Positions 50,201 to 56,916 of a stretch of 64,000 bases of DNA are shown piece by piece; positions within the stretch are counted from its first letter, which is position 1, and every line of letters starts with the position of its first letter. Source of the stretch: M3007 sp046160625 (GTDB lineage: Bacteria > Bacteroidota > Bacteroidia > Chitinophagales > Saprospiraceae); assembly GCA_046160625.1 (NCBI GenBank), contig JBJXGZ010000143.1:1-64000 (forward strand), given 5' to 3'. The translations under genes and the position numbers were made by a program. The notes below the pieces were generated by a model. It ran no database searches, had not been told where the DNA came from, and worked only from the letters and a program-made list of their open reading frames with translations.

Positions 50201-51148
50201 ATCCAAATCACCATCGCTGTCAATATCGGCCACGCTCGTGAACCCGTCAGAATAGGTAAAAGGCGCAAAAGCTACTGGCAATACGATCCCGGTGTTGAGG
50301 TTCACAGAAAGCACTTGATTGCCTGCCACAATTTCAAGCCCCTGGCAGCCAAAGCAGGCGTTGGTAGGCATTACATCAGCCGGAACAGTAGAAGCAAAAG
50401 AATAACCCGCGGCCACGCGTGCCGGGTGTTCCCCATCAGAAAGAAATGTGCTGCCCGAAGCCAAAAGTGCCCCAGTTTGCCCATTAAACACTTGATTACC
50501 AACGTTTACTTCTGCCCAGCCATTCTGGTCAAAATCTGCAATATTTGGCACTGAAAACTGATAACGGTTGTCATAGCCTACCAAGACGGCACTGCTGTAT
50601 TTGAGCGCACCCGTATGTTCGTAGCAGTACAACTTTCGGTCAAAACCTACGATTACAATTTCACCAAAACCATCATTGTCAAGGTCGCCAATGGCTGGGG
50701 CTGTGCCACCCGGCCATAAGGTGGCGGGTTCAACCACGTGTACTTTTATCTGTCCTGTAGCGCCATCTAAAATGAAAAGATCCGATGATTCCACCCGGGT
50801 CGTCACCACTTCCGGGATACCGTCAGCGTCCAAGTCGCCGGCCACGACTGGCGAGAAAGTGCCTGTTTGGGCATTTGAAATCCATTTTGTGGCCAGGGAA
50901 ACGGGCCCACATGGAGGCAGGAAAGCACAATCTGGAATACAGGCGTCGTAGTAAAAACTGTCGCAACCGCCTGTGCAAGTACAGTCTGTATCAAAACAAT
51001 CAATCAGACCGTCCCCATCGTCGTCGAGGCCGTTATTGCAATCCTCCAATGTTTGGCTTAAAAGGATTGCAGGGAGCAAAAAGAAAAGACTTAGGAAACA
51101 GGTTTTGAGATTTGTCGGAAAGTGCAAAGTGTACGTTTTCAATGTCAT
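47273..51148 (-). CDS. Giant secreted FG-GAP/PKD protein with T9SS type B sorting domain
   Basis: 1291 residues from the ATG at 51148. The signal peptide ends near LLPAILLSQ. Then comes a cysteine/aspartate-rich calcium-binding start (EDCNNGLDDDGDGLIDCFDT). An FG-GAP/VCBS propeller follows (VVAGDLDADGIPEVVTTRVE, IGDLDNDGFGEIVIVGF, VADIDSDGDLDAIVQG, NVADLDGDSLPDISFVG). PKD/SprB-like repeats come next (IQLEIDGTIACFGESNASLT, NVTAGNYSLTVTDGNDCTET, LHAGNYTIVSQDVFECQDT). The last 90 residues are the type B/CHU_C gliding-motility domain (IPNAMGGSGENANLVL, FRVFDRWGELLHE, AWDGRYRGKLVNPGVYLWQI, KKVGDLTVIR). It is probably a large surface adhesin sorted by the type IX system with a PorP/SprF-type partner. 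Confidence 0.9.
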   Translation of the reverse strand: MTLKTYTLHFPTNLKTCFLSLFFLLPAILLSQTLEDCNNGLDDDGDGLIDCFDTDCTCTGGCDSFYYDACIPDCAFLPPCGPVSLATKWISNAQTGTFSPVVAGDLDADGIPEVVTTRVESSDLFILDGATGQIKVHVVEPATLWPGGTAPAIGDLDNDGFGEIVIVGFDRKLYCYEHTGALKYSSAVLVGYDNRYQFSVPNIADFDQNGWAEVNVGNQVFNGQTGALLASGSTFLSDGEHPARVAAGYSFASTVPADVMPTNACFGCQGLEIVAGNQVLSVNLNTGIVLPVAFAPFTYSDGFTSVADIDSDGDLDAIVQGQKNGQNTVYVWDIQTNSIMREFQLLNNWSEGASRVNVADLDGDSLPDISFVGHPWLYALRNDFSVLWANPVNDPSSITCTSVFDFCGDRSYDVIYRSEEKLQILDGATGNVIWEDDCRSFTHIESPLVLDVDADGKTEILIECGTNGSSFDGTVFAYEIVGTPNISSRPVWNQHGYFNTNINDDLSVPQFQQMQHIVGDGRQLNTFMNQYSYQTFPTPDASISIVSQPLCQPDSMLLTIEICNEGDNLFPQNTPISAYIGNPQTTAAQWIGIVATSSDIAIGVCDTLSFRIPRTTNDSVFIVLNDDHSTLPPFNLSTDFPVTSIVECVFDNNIAGFYFPYQPATVSLGQDTAICDLSIMQFDVGGQDLVAWVWSDNSTDSTFTAQGPGFYTVTATDVCSITQTDSIIVGLDTSTSVDLGQDIGVCPGDSATLAVSGFDFYTWIASAPLSCDTCSAVTLSPLTPTLVAIHAGYSYGCSARDTALVFLHQTYDYAVDTIICYGSAVVWNGQSIEPDSARLFSLQTIHGCDSTVLVRVQGTGVGTFNITVDTAVCLGSTLNINNVALAPEEEMTFNLSAITGCDSTVLVRVAPLDTFYLIESRVICFGESSNIFGTPQTTSGEYIGKFTATNGCDSTHVVGLLVYPQIQLEIDGTIACFGESNASLTANITNGVEPLMYAWDFTSNQAPDIDNVTAGNYSLTVTDGNDCTETEAITIDQHPQTFFATEIDSARCYDESTGAIRITTNDPSLLFQFEGGPFTQILDYPNLHAGNYTIVSQDVFECQDTLASTVLEPPQISVNLPADTTIQLGISLPLEIDLAGLTPVEWEWSDTSYLSCLTCPDPIVQTPLETTRYVLTIKDINGCTATDEMLLMIEQIIGVYIPNAMGGSGENANLVLGFNPAVLKVNLFRVFDRWGELLHETKNALPGDASLAWDGRYRGKLVNPGVYLWQIELELVDGSVLKKVGDLTVIR

Positions 51149-51303
51149 TAGAAACTTGGTTTTGTCGGACGCAAAACGGTGGTTTCCCAACTTTCTTCCG
51201 CCCGATAAAGCGTTTAACAGTGCGTTATATAAACCTCAGAAATCTGGACGGGCTGGTTTTCCTGGACTTGGGATTAAAATCAGAAGACAAAGATGGGGAA
51301 AGG

Positions 51304-51354
51304 GTTTGAATTGTTTGAGGAGTTTGAAGGGTTTGAGTTGCCAAACAATTCAAC
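51304..51354. repeat. Four 9-nt GTTTGA units with one short inverted arm
   Basis: 51304-51339 is four successive 9-base units, each starting GTTTGA (tails ATT, GGA, AGG, GTT). 51342-51353 (CAAACAATTCAA) is the exact reverse complement of 51306-51317. It lies in the 455-base spacer between the start of the T9SS type B gene (51148) and the end of the cystathionine synthase gene (51604). That spacer also holds the nested palindromes at 51379-51571; otherwise I see nothing in it. Confidence 0.8.
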
Positions 51355-51378
51355 AATGTAACGAGTAAGCATGATCTC

Positions 51379-51571
51379 AAAATCCCGAAGGGATTGAATA
51401 TGAATAACCCCGGATGAAATCCGGGGAAATAAGGATGATGGCGTGCAACCCTGAAAGGGTTGAATATGTACCTTTTACGCGCTGATTCAACCCTTTCAGG
51501 GTTGCTAAACCCCCTCGCGTACTACCCGGATTTCATCCGGGGTTATTCATATTCAATCCCATCAGGATTTT
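51379..51571. repeat. Nested palindrome array (47-bp and 21-bp stems built of shorter palindromes)
   Basis: Outer arms 51379-51425 and 51525-51571 pair over 45 of 47 bases; inner arms 51445-51465 and 51485-51505 pair over all 21. Within the arms are self-complementary words: ATCCC..GGGAT, CCCCGGATGAAATCCGGGG, and CAACCCTGAAAGGGTTGAA. The structure could fold as one 190-base hairpin or as several small ones. It lies 32 bases downstream of the cystathionine synthase stop codon. Confidence 0.9.
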
Positions 51572-51603
51572 TTTTAATGGCGCTAAACAGTTATCAAACA
51601 ACA

Positions 51604-52962
51604 TCAAATAGCCTGAATCAAGTCATATTGCGACACTACATGCAGCCCACCAGAACGGTCGGTGGCAATGACAGCAGGAATTTCCTTCGAGATGTACCGA
51701 TTTAGTTGACTAATGGGCAGATCGTCTTTTACCATGGGGAAAGCTTCGCCCATCACCTGGCGAACTGGTTTTTCCGAGTTGTTCAAGGGGTTTTCCAAAA
51801 GGAAATGTAGCACCTGGGTTTCCGTGATCGAGCCAACAATTTTTTCGCCGTCTAAAACTGGCAACTGGCTCAAATCGTGCGTTTTCATTAAATTGAAGGC
51901 ACTTCGCACCGATTCACCAACCTGTGTTCCAAAAAAGCGACGGTCCTTTTTGCGGGCGATCAAGTCGCTGATTTTCAACTCATCCTCCAGAAAACCACGT
52001 TCGCGCATCCAATCGTCGTTGTAGATTTTCCCGACGTAGCGGCTGCCGTGGTCGTGGAAAATCAAAACGACCACATCATCTTTTTTTAGTTTACCGCGCA
52101 ATTGCCATAATGCGCCCATCGCGCTTCCAGCAGAGTATCCAAGCAGAATGCCTTCCTCCTTCGCAAGGCGCCTGGCCCATAAGGCTGCGTCTTTGTCGGT
52201 TACTTTTTCGAACAAATTGATGAGGCTAAAATCTACATTGGCGGGCAAAATATCTTCCCCGATGCCTTCTGTAATGTAGGGATAGATTTCTTTTGGGTCA
52301 AACTCGCCAGTTTCATGATATTTTTTGAAAACCGATCCGTACACATCTGCGCCCCAAACCTGGATGTCAGGGTTTTGTTCTTTCAAATATTTAGCCACAC
52401 CGCTCACTGTGCCTCCCGTACCTACGCCTACTACCAGATGCGTGATTTTGCCATCCGTTTGTTTCCAGATTTCCGGTCCCGTGCTTTCGTAATGTGCCTG
52501 GCGATTTGAAAGGTTGTCATATTGGTTGCACCAAAAAGAGTTAGGAATCTCGGTGCTCAATCTTCTGGCTATGGAATAATAAGAGCGCGGGTCTTCAGGC
52601 TCGACATTGGTAGGGCATACAATTACCTCGGCGCCCAATGCCCTAAGCATGTCCGCTTTTTCTTTGCTCTGCTTGTCGGTAGTTGTAAAAATGCAGCGAT
52701 ACCCACGGACACAGCCCACGAGGGCAAGGCCCATACCAGTATTGCCGGATGTGCATTCGATGATCGTGCCCCCGGGTTTCAAATCTCCACGCGCCTCTGC
52801 ATCGTTAATCATTTTTACGGCCATACGGTCCTTTATGCTGTGACCAGGGTTGAAGGTTTCCACCTTTGCCAGTATCAAACCTGGGATGTCAGCAGCTACG
52901 CTGTTGAGTTTCACAAGCGGTGTATTGCCGATGGTTTCGAGGATGTCTTTGCTGTAATTCAT
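51604..52962 (-). CDS. Cystathionine beta-synthase (PLP fold plus CBS-domain pair)
   Basis: 452 residues from the ATG at 52962 (MNYSKDILETIGNTPLVKLN). The frame continues upstream to 53349, but that part is the shadow of a repeat and the neighbour gene. The PLP domain carries the cofactor lysine Lys44 in GHSIKDRMAV and the SGNTGMGLA substrate loop, GTGGTVSGV for the PLP phosphate, then SAGSAMGAL. From about residue 335 are two CBS domains (VRSAFNLMKTHDLSQLPVLD, ISKEIPAVIATDRSGGLHVV), the mark of classical cystathionine beta-synthase rather than CysK/CysM. It condenses serine or O-acetylserine with homocysteine in the cytoplasm; the CBS domains may sense adenosyl compounds. Confidence 0.92.
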   Translation of the reverse strand: MNYSKDILETIGNTPLVKLNSVAADIPGLILAKVETFNPGHSIKDRMAVKMINDAEARGDLKPGGTIIECTSGNTGMGLALVGCVRGYRCIFTTTDKQSKEKADMLRALGAEVIVCPTNVEPEDPRSYYSIARRLSTEIPNSFWCNQYDNLSNRQAHYESTGPEIWKQTDGKITHLVVGVGTGGTVSGVAKYLKEQNPDIQVWGADVYGSVFKKYHETGEFDPKEIYPYITEGIGEDILPANVDFSLINLFEKVTDKDAALWARRLAKEEGILLGYSAGSAMGALWQLRGKLKKDDVVVLIFHDHGSRYVGKIYNDDWMRERGFLEDELKISDLIARKKDRRFFGTQVGESVRSAFNLMKTHDLSQLPVLDGEKIVGSITETQVLHFLLENPLNNSEKPVRQVMGEAFPMVKDDLPISQLNRYISKEIPAVIATDRSGGLHVVSQYDLIQAI

Positions 52963-52974
52963 TGAAAATGGCTT

Positions 52975-53034
52975 GTATACCGGAACGCTGTTCCGGTTCT
53001 GTTTTTTATTAACCGGAACAGCGTTCCGGAGTAC
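52975..53034. repeat. Inverted repeat whose arms are themselves palindromic
   Basis: Arms 52975-52998 and 53011-53034 pair over 22 of 24 bases around a 12-base T/A-rich loop. Each arm contains the palindrome CCGGAACGCTGTTCCGG or its complement, so each arm can fold alone or with the other. The right arm ends one base before the stop codon of the aldo/keto reductase gene. Confidence 0.88.
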
Positions 53035-53035
53035 A

Positions 53036-54055
53036 CTAACGCACAATATCTCCATATTTTCCCCCGTACACCAACTCCCGAACATTATCTGAAGCAAGAA
53101 ACTCATGTGGAAAACCCATCTGAATTTCACTTGCAGCATCCAATTCTCGGAGTATTTTTTCGGGCAAAACAAAATCGAGGCAGCCGAGTGAATTTTCAAG
53201 CTGCGCTGCCGTCCTCGCGCCCACAAGTGGTATACAATTGAGATCAGCATCGCGCTGCCGTGCCCAGTTAAGCGCAACTTGAGCGGGTGCAACGCCGAGT
53301 TTTTCAGCCACTTTAACCACCTTGGCAGCAATCTTGTTGGCACGATCACTCCGCCGAATGCTGTGCGCTACTACCCTGCCCTCCTCACCCCGCAAGTATT
53401 TTCCGGTCAAGGCACCCCCCCCCATAGCTCCCCAGGGTGTGACAGCCATCCCAAAAGCTTTTGCCATGGGCAACAATTCGCGCTCCGGCGTACGCTGTAA
53501 AAGGGAATACTCCACTTGGAGCCCTGCAAATGCAGTCCATCCACGCAATTCAGCCATGGTGTTGGCTTGGCTGACTACCCATGCAGGTGTGTCAGAGACA
53601 CCTATATAATGCACCTTTCCGCTTCTGATAAGATCGTCCAGACCACGCAGCACCTCATCCGTAGGCGTGAGCTGATCCCAGGCATGCACCCAAAACAGAT
53701 CTATAAATTCCGTGTCGAGGCGGCGGAGACTATCCTCAACAGAGCGCATCATGTTTTTTCGGTGACTGCCAGCAAAGTTTGGGTCGCCCGTTTGGTCGCG
53801 CAAGGTGTATTTTGTAGCAACGACAAAATGGTGGCGCTCACTTTTTACAAATTCGCCGAGCCATCGCTCGCTCGTACCTTCCGTGTAGCGGTTGGCGGTG
53901 TCAACAAAATTGCCTCCACGCCCGGCGTAGGTGTCGAATATTTTTTGGCTTTCGGCCTTGTCTGCACCCCAGCCCCATTCGGTGCCAAAGGTCATAGTGC
54001 CGAGGCATAGTTCAGAAACGCGGAGGCCGGAGCGGCCTAATAGTTTGAATTTCAT
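53036..54055 (-). CDS. Aldo/keto reductase
   Basis: 339 residues, the normal length. The AKR catalytic tetrad is complete: Asp52 and Tyr57 (NFVDTANRYTEG), Lys82 (ATKYTLRD) and His124 (FWVHAWD). Further family features are CLGTMTFGTEWG near the start, YIGVSDTPAWVV, LQVEYSLLQRTPERELL and the NADPH-binding IPLVGARTAAQLENSLG near the end. The GTEWGWG/ANRYTEG pattern resembles YajO/IolS-like reductases acting on carbonyl compounds in the cytoplasm. The substrate is unknown. It runs in the same direction as mltG upstream and the cystathionine synthase downstream, each separated by repeat-bearing spacers. Confidence 0.9.
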   Translation of the reverse strand: MKFKLLGRSGLRVSELCLGTMTFGTEWGWGADKAESQKIFDTYAGRGGNFVDTANRYTEGTSERWLGEFVKSERHHFVVATKYTLRDQTGDPNFAGSHRKNMMRSVEDSLRRLDTEFIDLFWVHAWDQLTPTDEVLRGLDDLIRSGKVHYIGVSDTPAWVVSQANTMAELRGWTAFAGLQVEYSLLQRTPERELLPMAKAFGMAVTPWGAMGGGALTGKYLRGEEGRVVAHSIRRSDRANKIAAKVVKVAEKLGVAPAQVALNWARQRDADLNCIPLVGARTAAQLENSLGCLDFVLPEKILRELDAASEIQMGFPHEFLASDNVRELVYGGKYGDIVR

Positions 54056-54080
54056 GGACTGGTGATTGGTTTATTGGTGA

Positions 54081-54110
54081 CCCTCCTTCGCTAAAGCTAC
54101 AGCGGGTAAA
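54081..54110. repeat. Degenerate copy of the PASAKAT-type element, flanked by ATTGGTGA direct repeats
   Basis: CCCTCCTTCGCTAAAGCTAC followed by AGCGGGTAAA matches, with several substitutions, the coding-strand unit in the VPS10-like gene. On both sides the sequence reads ATTGGTGA (about 54073-54080 and 54110-54117). This could be a target duplication, or part of a GGTGATTGGT-rich spacer. Confidence 0.6.
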
Positions 54111-54132
54111 TTGGTGATTGGTATTCCAAAAA

Positions 54133-55182
54133 CTAGTAACGTCGTTGGCGAACATAGGTTTGGAACCGCTCCGCATTTACTTTATGTGCAGCGAAGGTTT
54201 CGGCAAAAGCATGAGTACCAGATTCGTCGGGCTTGGCGCAGAAATACAGGTAATTGTGTTTTTCTGGGTTCAAAACCGCATCGAGGCTGGGTATGGAAGC
54301 CATACTGATAGGGCCAGGCGGCAAGCCTTTGTACATATAAGTATTGTAAGGAGAATCGTAAGAGGTATGAAACTCCGTCACTCTGCGTGTTCCAAAATCC
54401 CGGGTGGCAAACACGCTGGTCGGGTCGGCCTGAAGTTTCATATCAATGCGTAGTCGGTTAAGATAAACGCCTGCAATGGTGGCTTTTTCAATGTTTGCGT
54501 TGGTTTCACGCTCCACGATAGAGGCCAGGGTATACACTTCTTTTTCTGTCAGGCCCAATGCCCGGGCTTTTGCGCGACGATCGTTTTTGTCCCAAAAAGC
54601 CGCGTGTTCCTTGATCATTTTGTTTACAAAAGCCTTTGGGTCGGTATTCCAATACATTTCATAAGTATTTGGAATAAAAGCGGTTAGAAGGGTTTCATCG
54701 GAATAACCCAGTTCCCTGAGGAAGTTTTTGTCCCGAAATACAGCAAGGAGGGAGAGTGAATCCGCCTCAATGAATCTGGAAGCCTTTCCTGCAACTTCTT
54801 CAGTCAAACGCTCATTATTGAGCACAACTTTCACGGGAGCTTGTTCACCCGTCCGCAGGTGTTGGATAAGTTCCCGATTGGTCCAACCTGGCTCAACTTT
54901 AAAGCGGCCCGAGCGCATTTTGTCTTTTCGGTATTTCATTTGTTCGGCAAGCCACCTGAAGTTTACTTCATCTCTGACAAAGCCGTTCTTTTTTAGAATC
55001 CGGACTACATCGTCAAAAGAGGCACCCGTTGGGATGCAAACATAGGGATCGGCAAGTTCCGAGGGTACAGCAGGAAACCAGAAACCTTTGATAGGTTGCC
55101 AAGCGAAATAAGCGCCACCAAGTAGCGCTACCAGCAAAAAAATCAGGATGCCTCTACGGGAAGCAGCGTTTTTTGAGTTCAT
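54133..55182 (-). CDS. mltG: Endolytic murein transglycosylase MltG (YceG family)
   Basis: 349 residues from the ATG at 55182, giving a short cytoplasmic start, one membrane anchor (GILIFLLVALLGGAYFAW) and the periplasmic YceG/MltG fold. A LysM-like subdomain (PTGASFDDVVRILKKNGFVRD) precedes the catalytic domain with the invariant glutamate in VYTLASIVERETN, then VYLNRLRIDMKLQADPTSVF and SPYNTYMYKGLPPGPIS, all MltG signatures. It cleaves nascent glycan strands at the inner membrane and may set their length. A longer start at 55239 is possible but adds only a polar tail. Confidence 0.93.
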   Translation of the reverse strand: MNSKNAASRRGILIFLLVALLGGAYFAWQPIKGFWFPAVPSELADPYVCIPTGASFDDVVRILKKNGFVRDEVNFRWLAEQMKYRKDKMRSGRFKVEPGWTNRELIQHLRTGEQAPVKVVLNNERLTEEVAGKASRFIEADSLSLLAVFRDKNFLRELGYSDETLLTAFIPNTYEMYWNTDPKAFVNKMIKEHAAFWDKNDRRAKARALGLTEKEVYTLASIVERETNANIEKATIAGVYLNRLRIDMKLQADPTSVFATRDFGTRRVTEFHTSYDSPYNTYMYKGLPPGPISMASIPSLDAVLNPEKHNYLYFCAKPDESGTHAFAETFAAHKVNAERFQTYVRQRRY

Positions 55183-55264
55183 GTTTTTGTGCCTAAATGT
55201 TTGGGTTTGAATGGGTTGGAAGGAGGATGATGTTGCCATAGAAGGGTGCAGATGTTTCAGGGGG

Positions 55265-55272
55265 CAAATGTA
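55265..55272 (-). promoter_or_regulatory. -7 promoter box of mltG
   Basis: Minus-strand TACATTTG, exact TAnnTTTG, leaving a leader of about 75 bases to the ATG at 55182. Confidence 0.5.
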
Positions 55273-55299
55273 GCGACGAACTCTATTCCCTCATTTCGC

Positions 55300-56043
55300 C
55301 TAGGCCAGAAAACTTTGCTTCTTTTGATCATTTGAATGCAACACAGCGTCTATCCAGTCCTGAGATTTAGTGCGTAAAATATCCGGGTCTTCGCTTCTGA
55401 TTCCGGTGCCATAGCAAAGTTTTACATCAATTCTTTGCTCACCAAAACGCCGTCTGGCGTGACTAAAAAAAGTTGCTTTGCCAACCCAAAAATCGCGCTC
55501 ATCCGAAAAGACAATTGCCACAGGTACGATAGGGATGCTCTCTTGCGCCGCTAATTTGAAGACCCCCTTTTTAAATGGCAAGGTGCCCATCAAGCCAGAT
55601 GTGGTACCTTCAGGGAAAATAATAACAGAAAATCCTGCTTCTATTTTTCCGAGTATTTGGCGTAATGTTCCAGAGCGGCTCCCGGCACTTTCACGGCGGA
55701 GGTACAGAATGCCTGCCATTTTCGCCCCTTTCCCAATGAGGGGCCAATTTGCCAGTTCTGCTTTTGCAACCGGGTATCCAAATACATCGCGCAGCATCAA
55801 AATTGGGTCTATGTAAGAACGGTGGTTGCTGACTATCAGACAAGGAAAATCCGGCGCTGTACCCTCGGTTTCAATATGTAATCCTATGCCATCAAGTAGA
55901 TTCCTTGCCCAACGCCGACGAACGCGCATAGAACGGCGGATATCTTCCCCCCACAAGCGGTTTCGCAACCAGATCTCTGCTACGATGAGGGCTGTGTAGA
56001 CAACAAAAAAGAAGAAGCGGGTAAACAGTCGGAGGGTTTTCAC
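55300..56043 (-). CDS. 1-acylglycerol-3-phosphate acyltransferase (PlsC-like)
   Basis: 247 residues from a GTG at 56043 (VKTLRLFTRFFFFVVYTALI), which places a membrane helix at the N-terminus as in PlsC. The open frame continues to 56187, but those 48 codons are the translation of an inverted repeat and a terminator and are not plausible protein. Acyltransferase motifs are present: NHRSYIDP (HX4D catalytic dyad), GILYLRRES, and FPEGTTSGLMGTLPFKKGVF with the PEG/T motif of substrate binding, then IPIVPVAI. It makes phosphatidic acid at the inner membrane from lysophosphatidate and acyl donor. It ends 22 bases... 27 bases upstream of the mltG promoter box region. Confidence 0.88.
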   Translation of the reverse strand: MKTLRLFTRFFFFVVYTALIVAEIWLRNRLWGEDIRRSMRVRRRWARNLLDGIGLHIETEGTAPDFPCLIVSNHRSYIDPILMLRDVFGYPVAKAELANWPLIGKGAKMAGILYLRRESAGSRSGTLRQILGKIEAGFSVIIFPEGTTSGLMGTLPFKKGVFKLAAQESIPIVPVAIVFSDERDFWVGKATFFSHARRRFGEQRIDVKLCYGTGIRSEDPDILRTKSQDWIDAVLHSNDQKKQSFLA

Positions 56044-56078
56044 GCAGCAAAGGTCGGAATTTGAGGCAATTGAAAGTG

Positions 56079-56155
56079 GCCACGAATTACACGAATTTTC
56101 ACTAATCAAACATCTTCTCACCAGAGAATTAGTGTGAATTCGTGCAATTCGTGGC
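56079..56155. repeat. Periodic inverted repeat, 9-nt CCACGAATT-type units
   Basis: Arms 56079-56106 and 56128-56155 pair over 25 of 28 bases with a 21-base loop. The left arm is three 9-base units (CCACGAATT, ACACGAATT, TTCACTAAT). It lies between the PlsC start and the YtxJ stop, upstream of a separate conventional terminator. Confidence 0.85.
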
Positions 56156-56161
56156 AAACAA

Positions 56162-56192
56162 AAAAGGTGTCCACACAGAGCAGACACCTTTT
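56162..56192 (-). terminator. Terminator of the ytxJ unit
   Basis: Minus-strand AAAAGGTGTC and GACACCTTTT form a 10-bp stem around an 11-base loop, followed by TTTGTTTG. It lies 26 bases after the YtxJ stop. Confidence 0.85.
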
Positions 56193-56217
56193 AAAATCGG
56201 TTATAGAGACTTGATTA

Positions 56218-56571
56218 TCAGATTCTTGTTGCGATCAGGCCCTCCTGGAGTTCTTCAAAAGTGATGTCCAATTGCGAAGCATCATAAATGCATTCACCAT
56301 CCACTATAAGTAAAACCTGAGGTGACTCATGATGCACTTGAAATGTCTCAGCTACTTGAAGCGACACAGGACGATTAATAAGCACGTCCAAAAAGTACGC
56401 CTCCATTTCTCCTGGCTTAAAATCCCAGTCATCTTCGAGACGAAACTTAGCAATCGAGCAAATATGGCAACGAGTGCTATGCTTGAAAATGAGACAAGGA
56501 ACCTCGTGCGAGCGTTTTATGATACGCTCTATGTCTTCCAAAGACTCGAACGGCAGCCAATTAAGTGCCAT
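56218..56571 (-). CDS. ytxJ: Bacillithiol-system thioredoxin-like protein YtxJ
   Basis: 117 residues, the full family length. LPFESLEDIERIIKRSHEVP leads to the redox motif FKHSTRCHICSIAKFRLE (thioredoxin-like fold with the active cysteine in CHIC), then YFLDVLINRPVSLQVAETF, HHESPQVLLIVDG and ITFEELQEGL. YtxJ proteins (DUF2847) are associated with bacillithiol, the low-molecular-weight thiol used by many Bacteroidota, and probably remove bacillithiol from mixed disulfides. No bsh genes are in view. The tiny lipoprotein gene 2 bases upstream forms an operon with it. Confidence 0.9.
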   Translation of the reverse strand: MALNWLPFESLEDIERIIKRSHEVPCLIFKHSTRCHICSIAKFRLEDDWDFKPGEMEAYFLDVLINRPVSLQVAETFQVHHESPQVLLIVDGECIYDASQLDITFEELQEGLIATRI

Positions 56572-56573
56572 AT

Positions 56574-56675
56574 TTATAAGTCAGCGCCCGGACAGCCGTA
56601 GCCCCTGTGACAAGATTCAAGAAGGAAAAGTGCAGCCACGAAGGCAAGTGCGAGAAATTTTTGCCAATTTTTCAT
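56574..56675 (-). CDS. 33-residue lipoprotein
   Basis: Too short for routine ORF calling. From the ATG at 56675 the product starts MKNWQKFLALAFVAALFLL and continues ESCHRGYGCPGADL: a signal with lipobox LLESC, lipid Cys22, and only 11 residues after it, with one more cysteine. Similar mini-lipoproteins ending in a GCP-like motif occur in Bacteroidota, but I know no function. It ends 2 bases before the ytxJ ATG, so co-translation is likely. Confidence 0.65.
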   Translation of the reverse strand: MKNWQKFLALAFVAALFLLESCHRGYGCPGADL

Positions 56676-56916
56676 AGAAGAAAATGCTTGATTGCGAGGT
56701 GATTGACGATGGTTTAAAAAACTTTGCGCGTAGAACGGCAGAGCATTTGGGCTTATTGTTGCAAAGGCTGTGCCAGCCTGAAATTCGTGACAAAATTAGA
56801 CAAAAAACGGTATGGCGCAGAATGATTGCCCACCAGATCGTTAAATTTAACATTCAAACAGGATAAAATTCTTCTGATGCCCTAAATAAATCGCTCACAT
56901 TCTGTTTTTCAAGCCA

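Noticed and set aside
51379..51571. CRISPR-like array because of recurring words
   Set aside because: There are no regular spacers between identical repeats, the words form inverted pairs, and no cas genes are near.
52963..53349. N-terminal extension of cystathionine beta-synthase
   Set aside because: It crosses the palindrome repeat and the end of the aldo/keto reductase gene; MNYSKDILETIGNTPLVKL is the standard family start.
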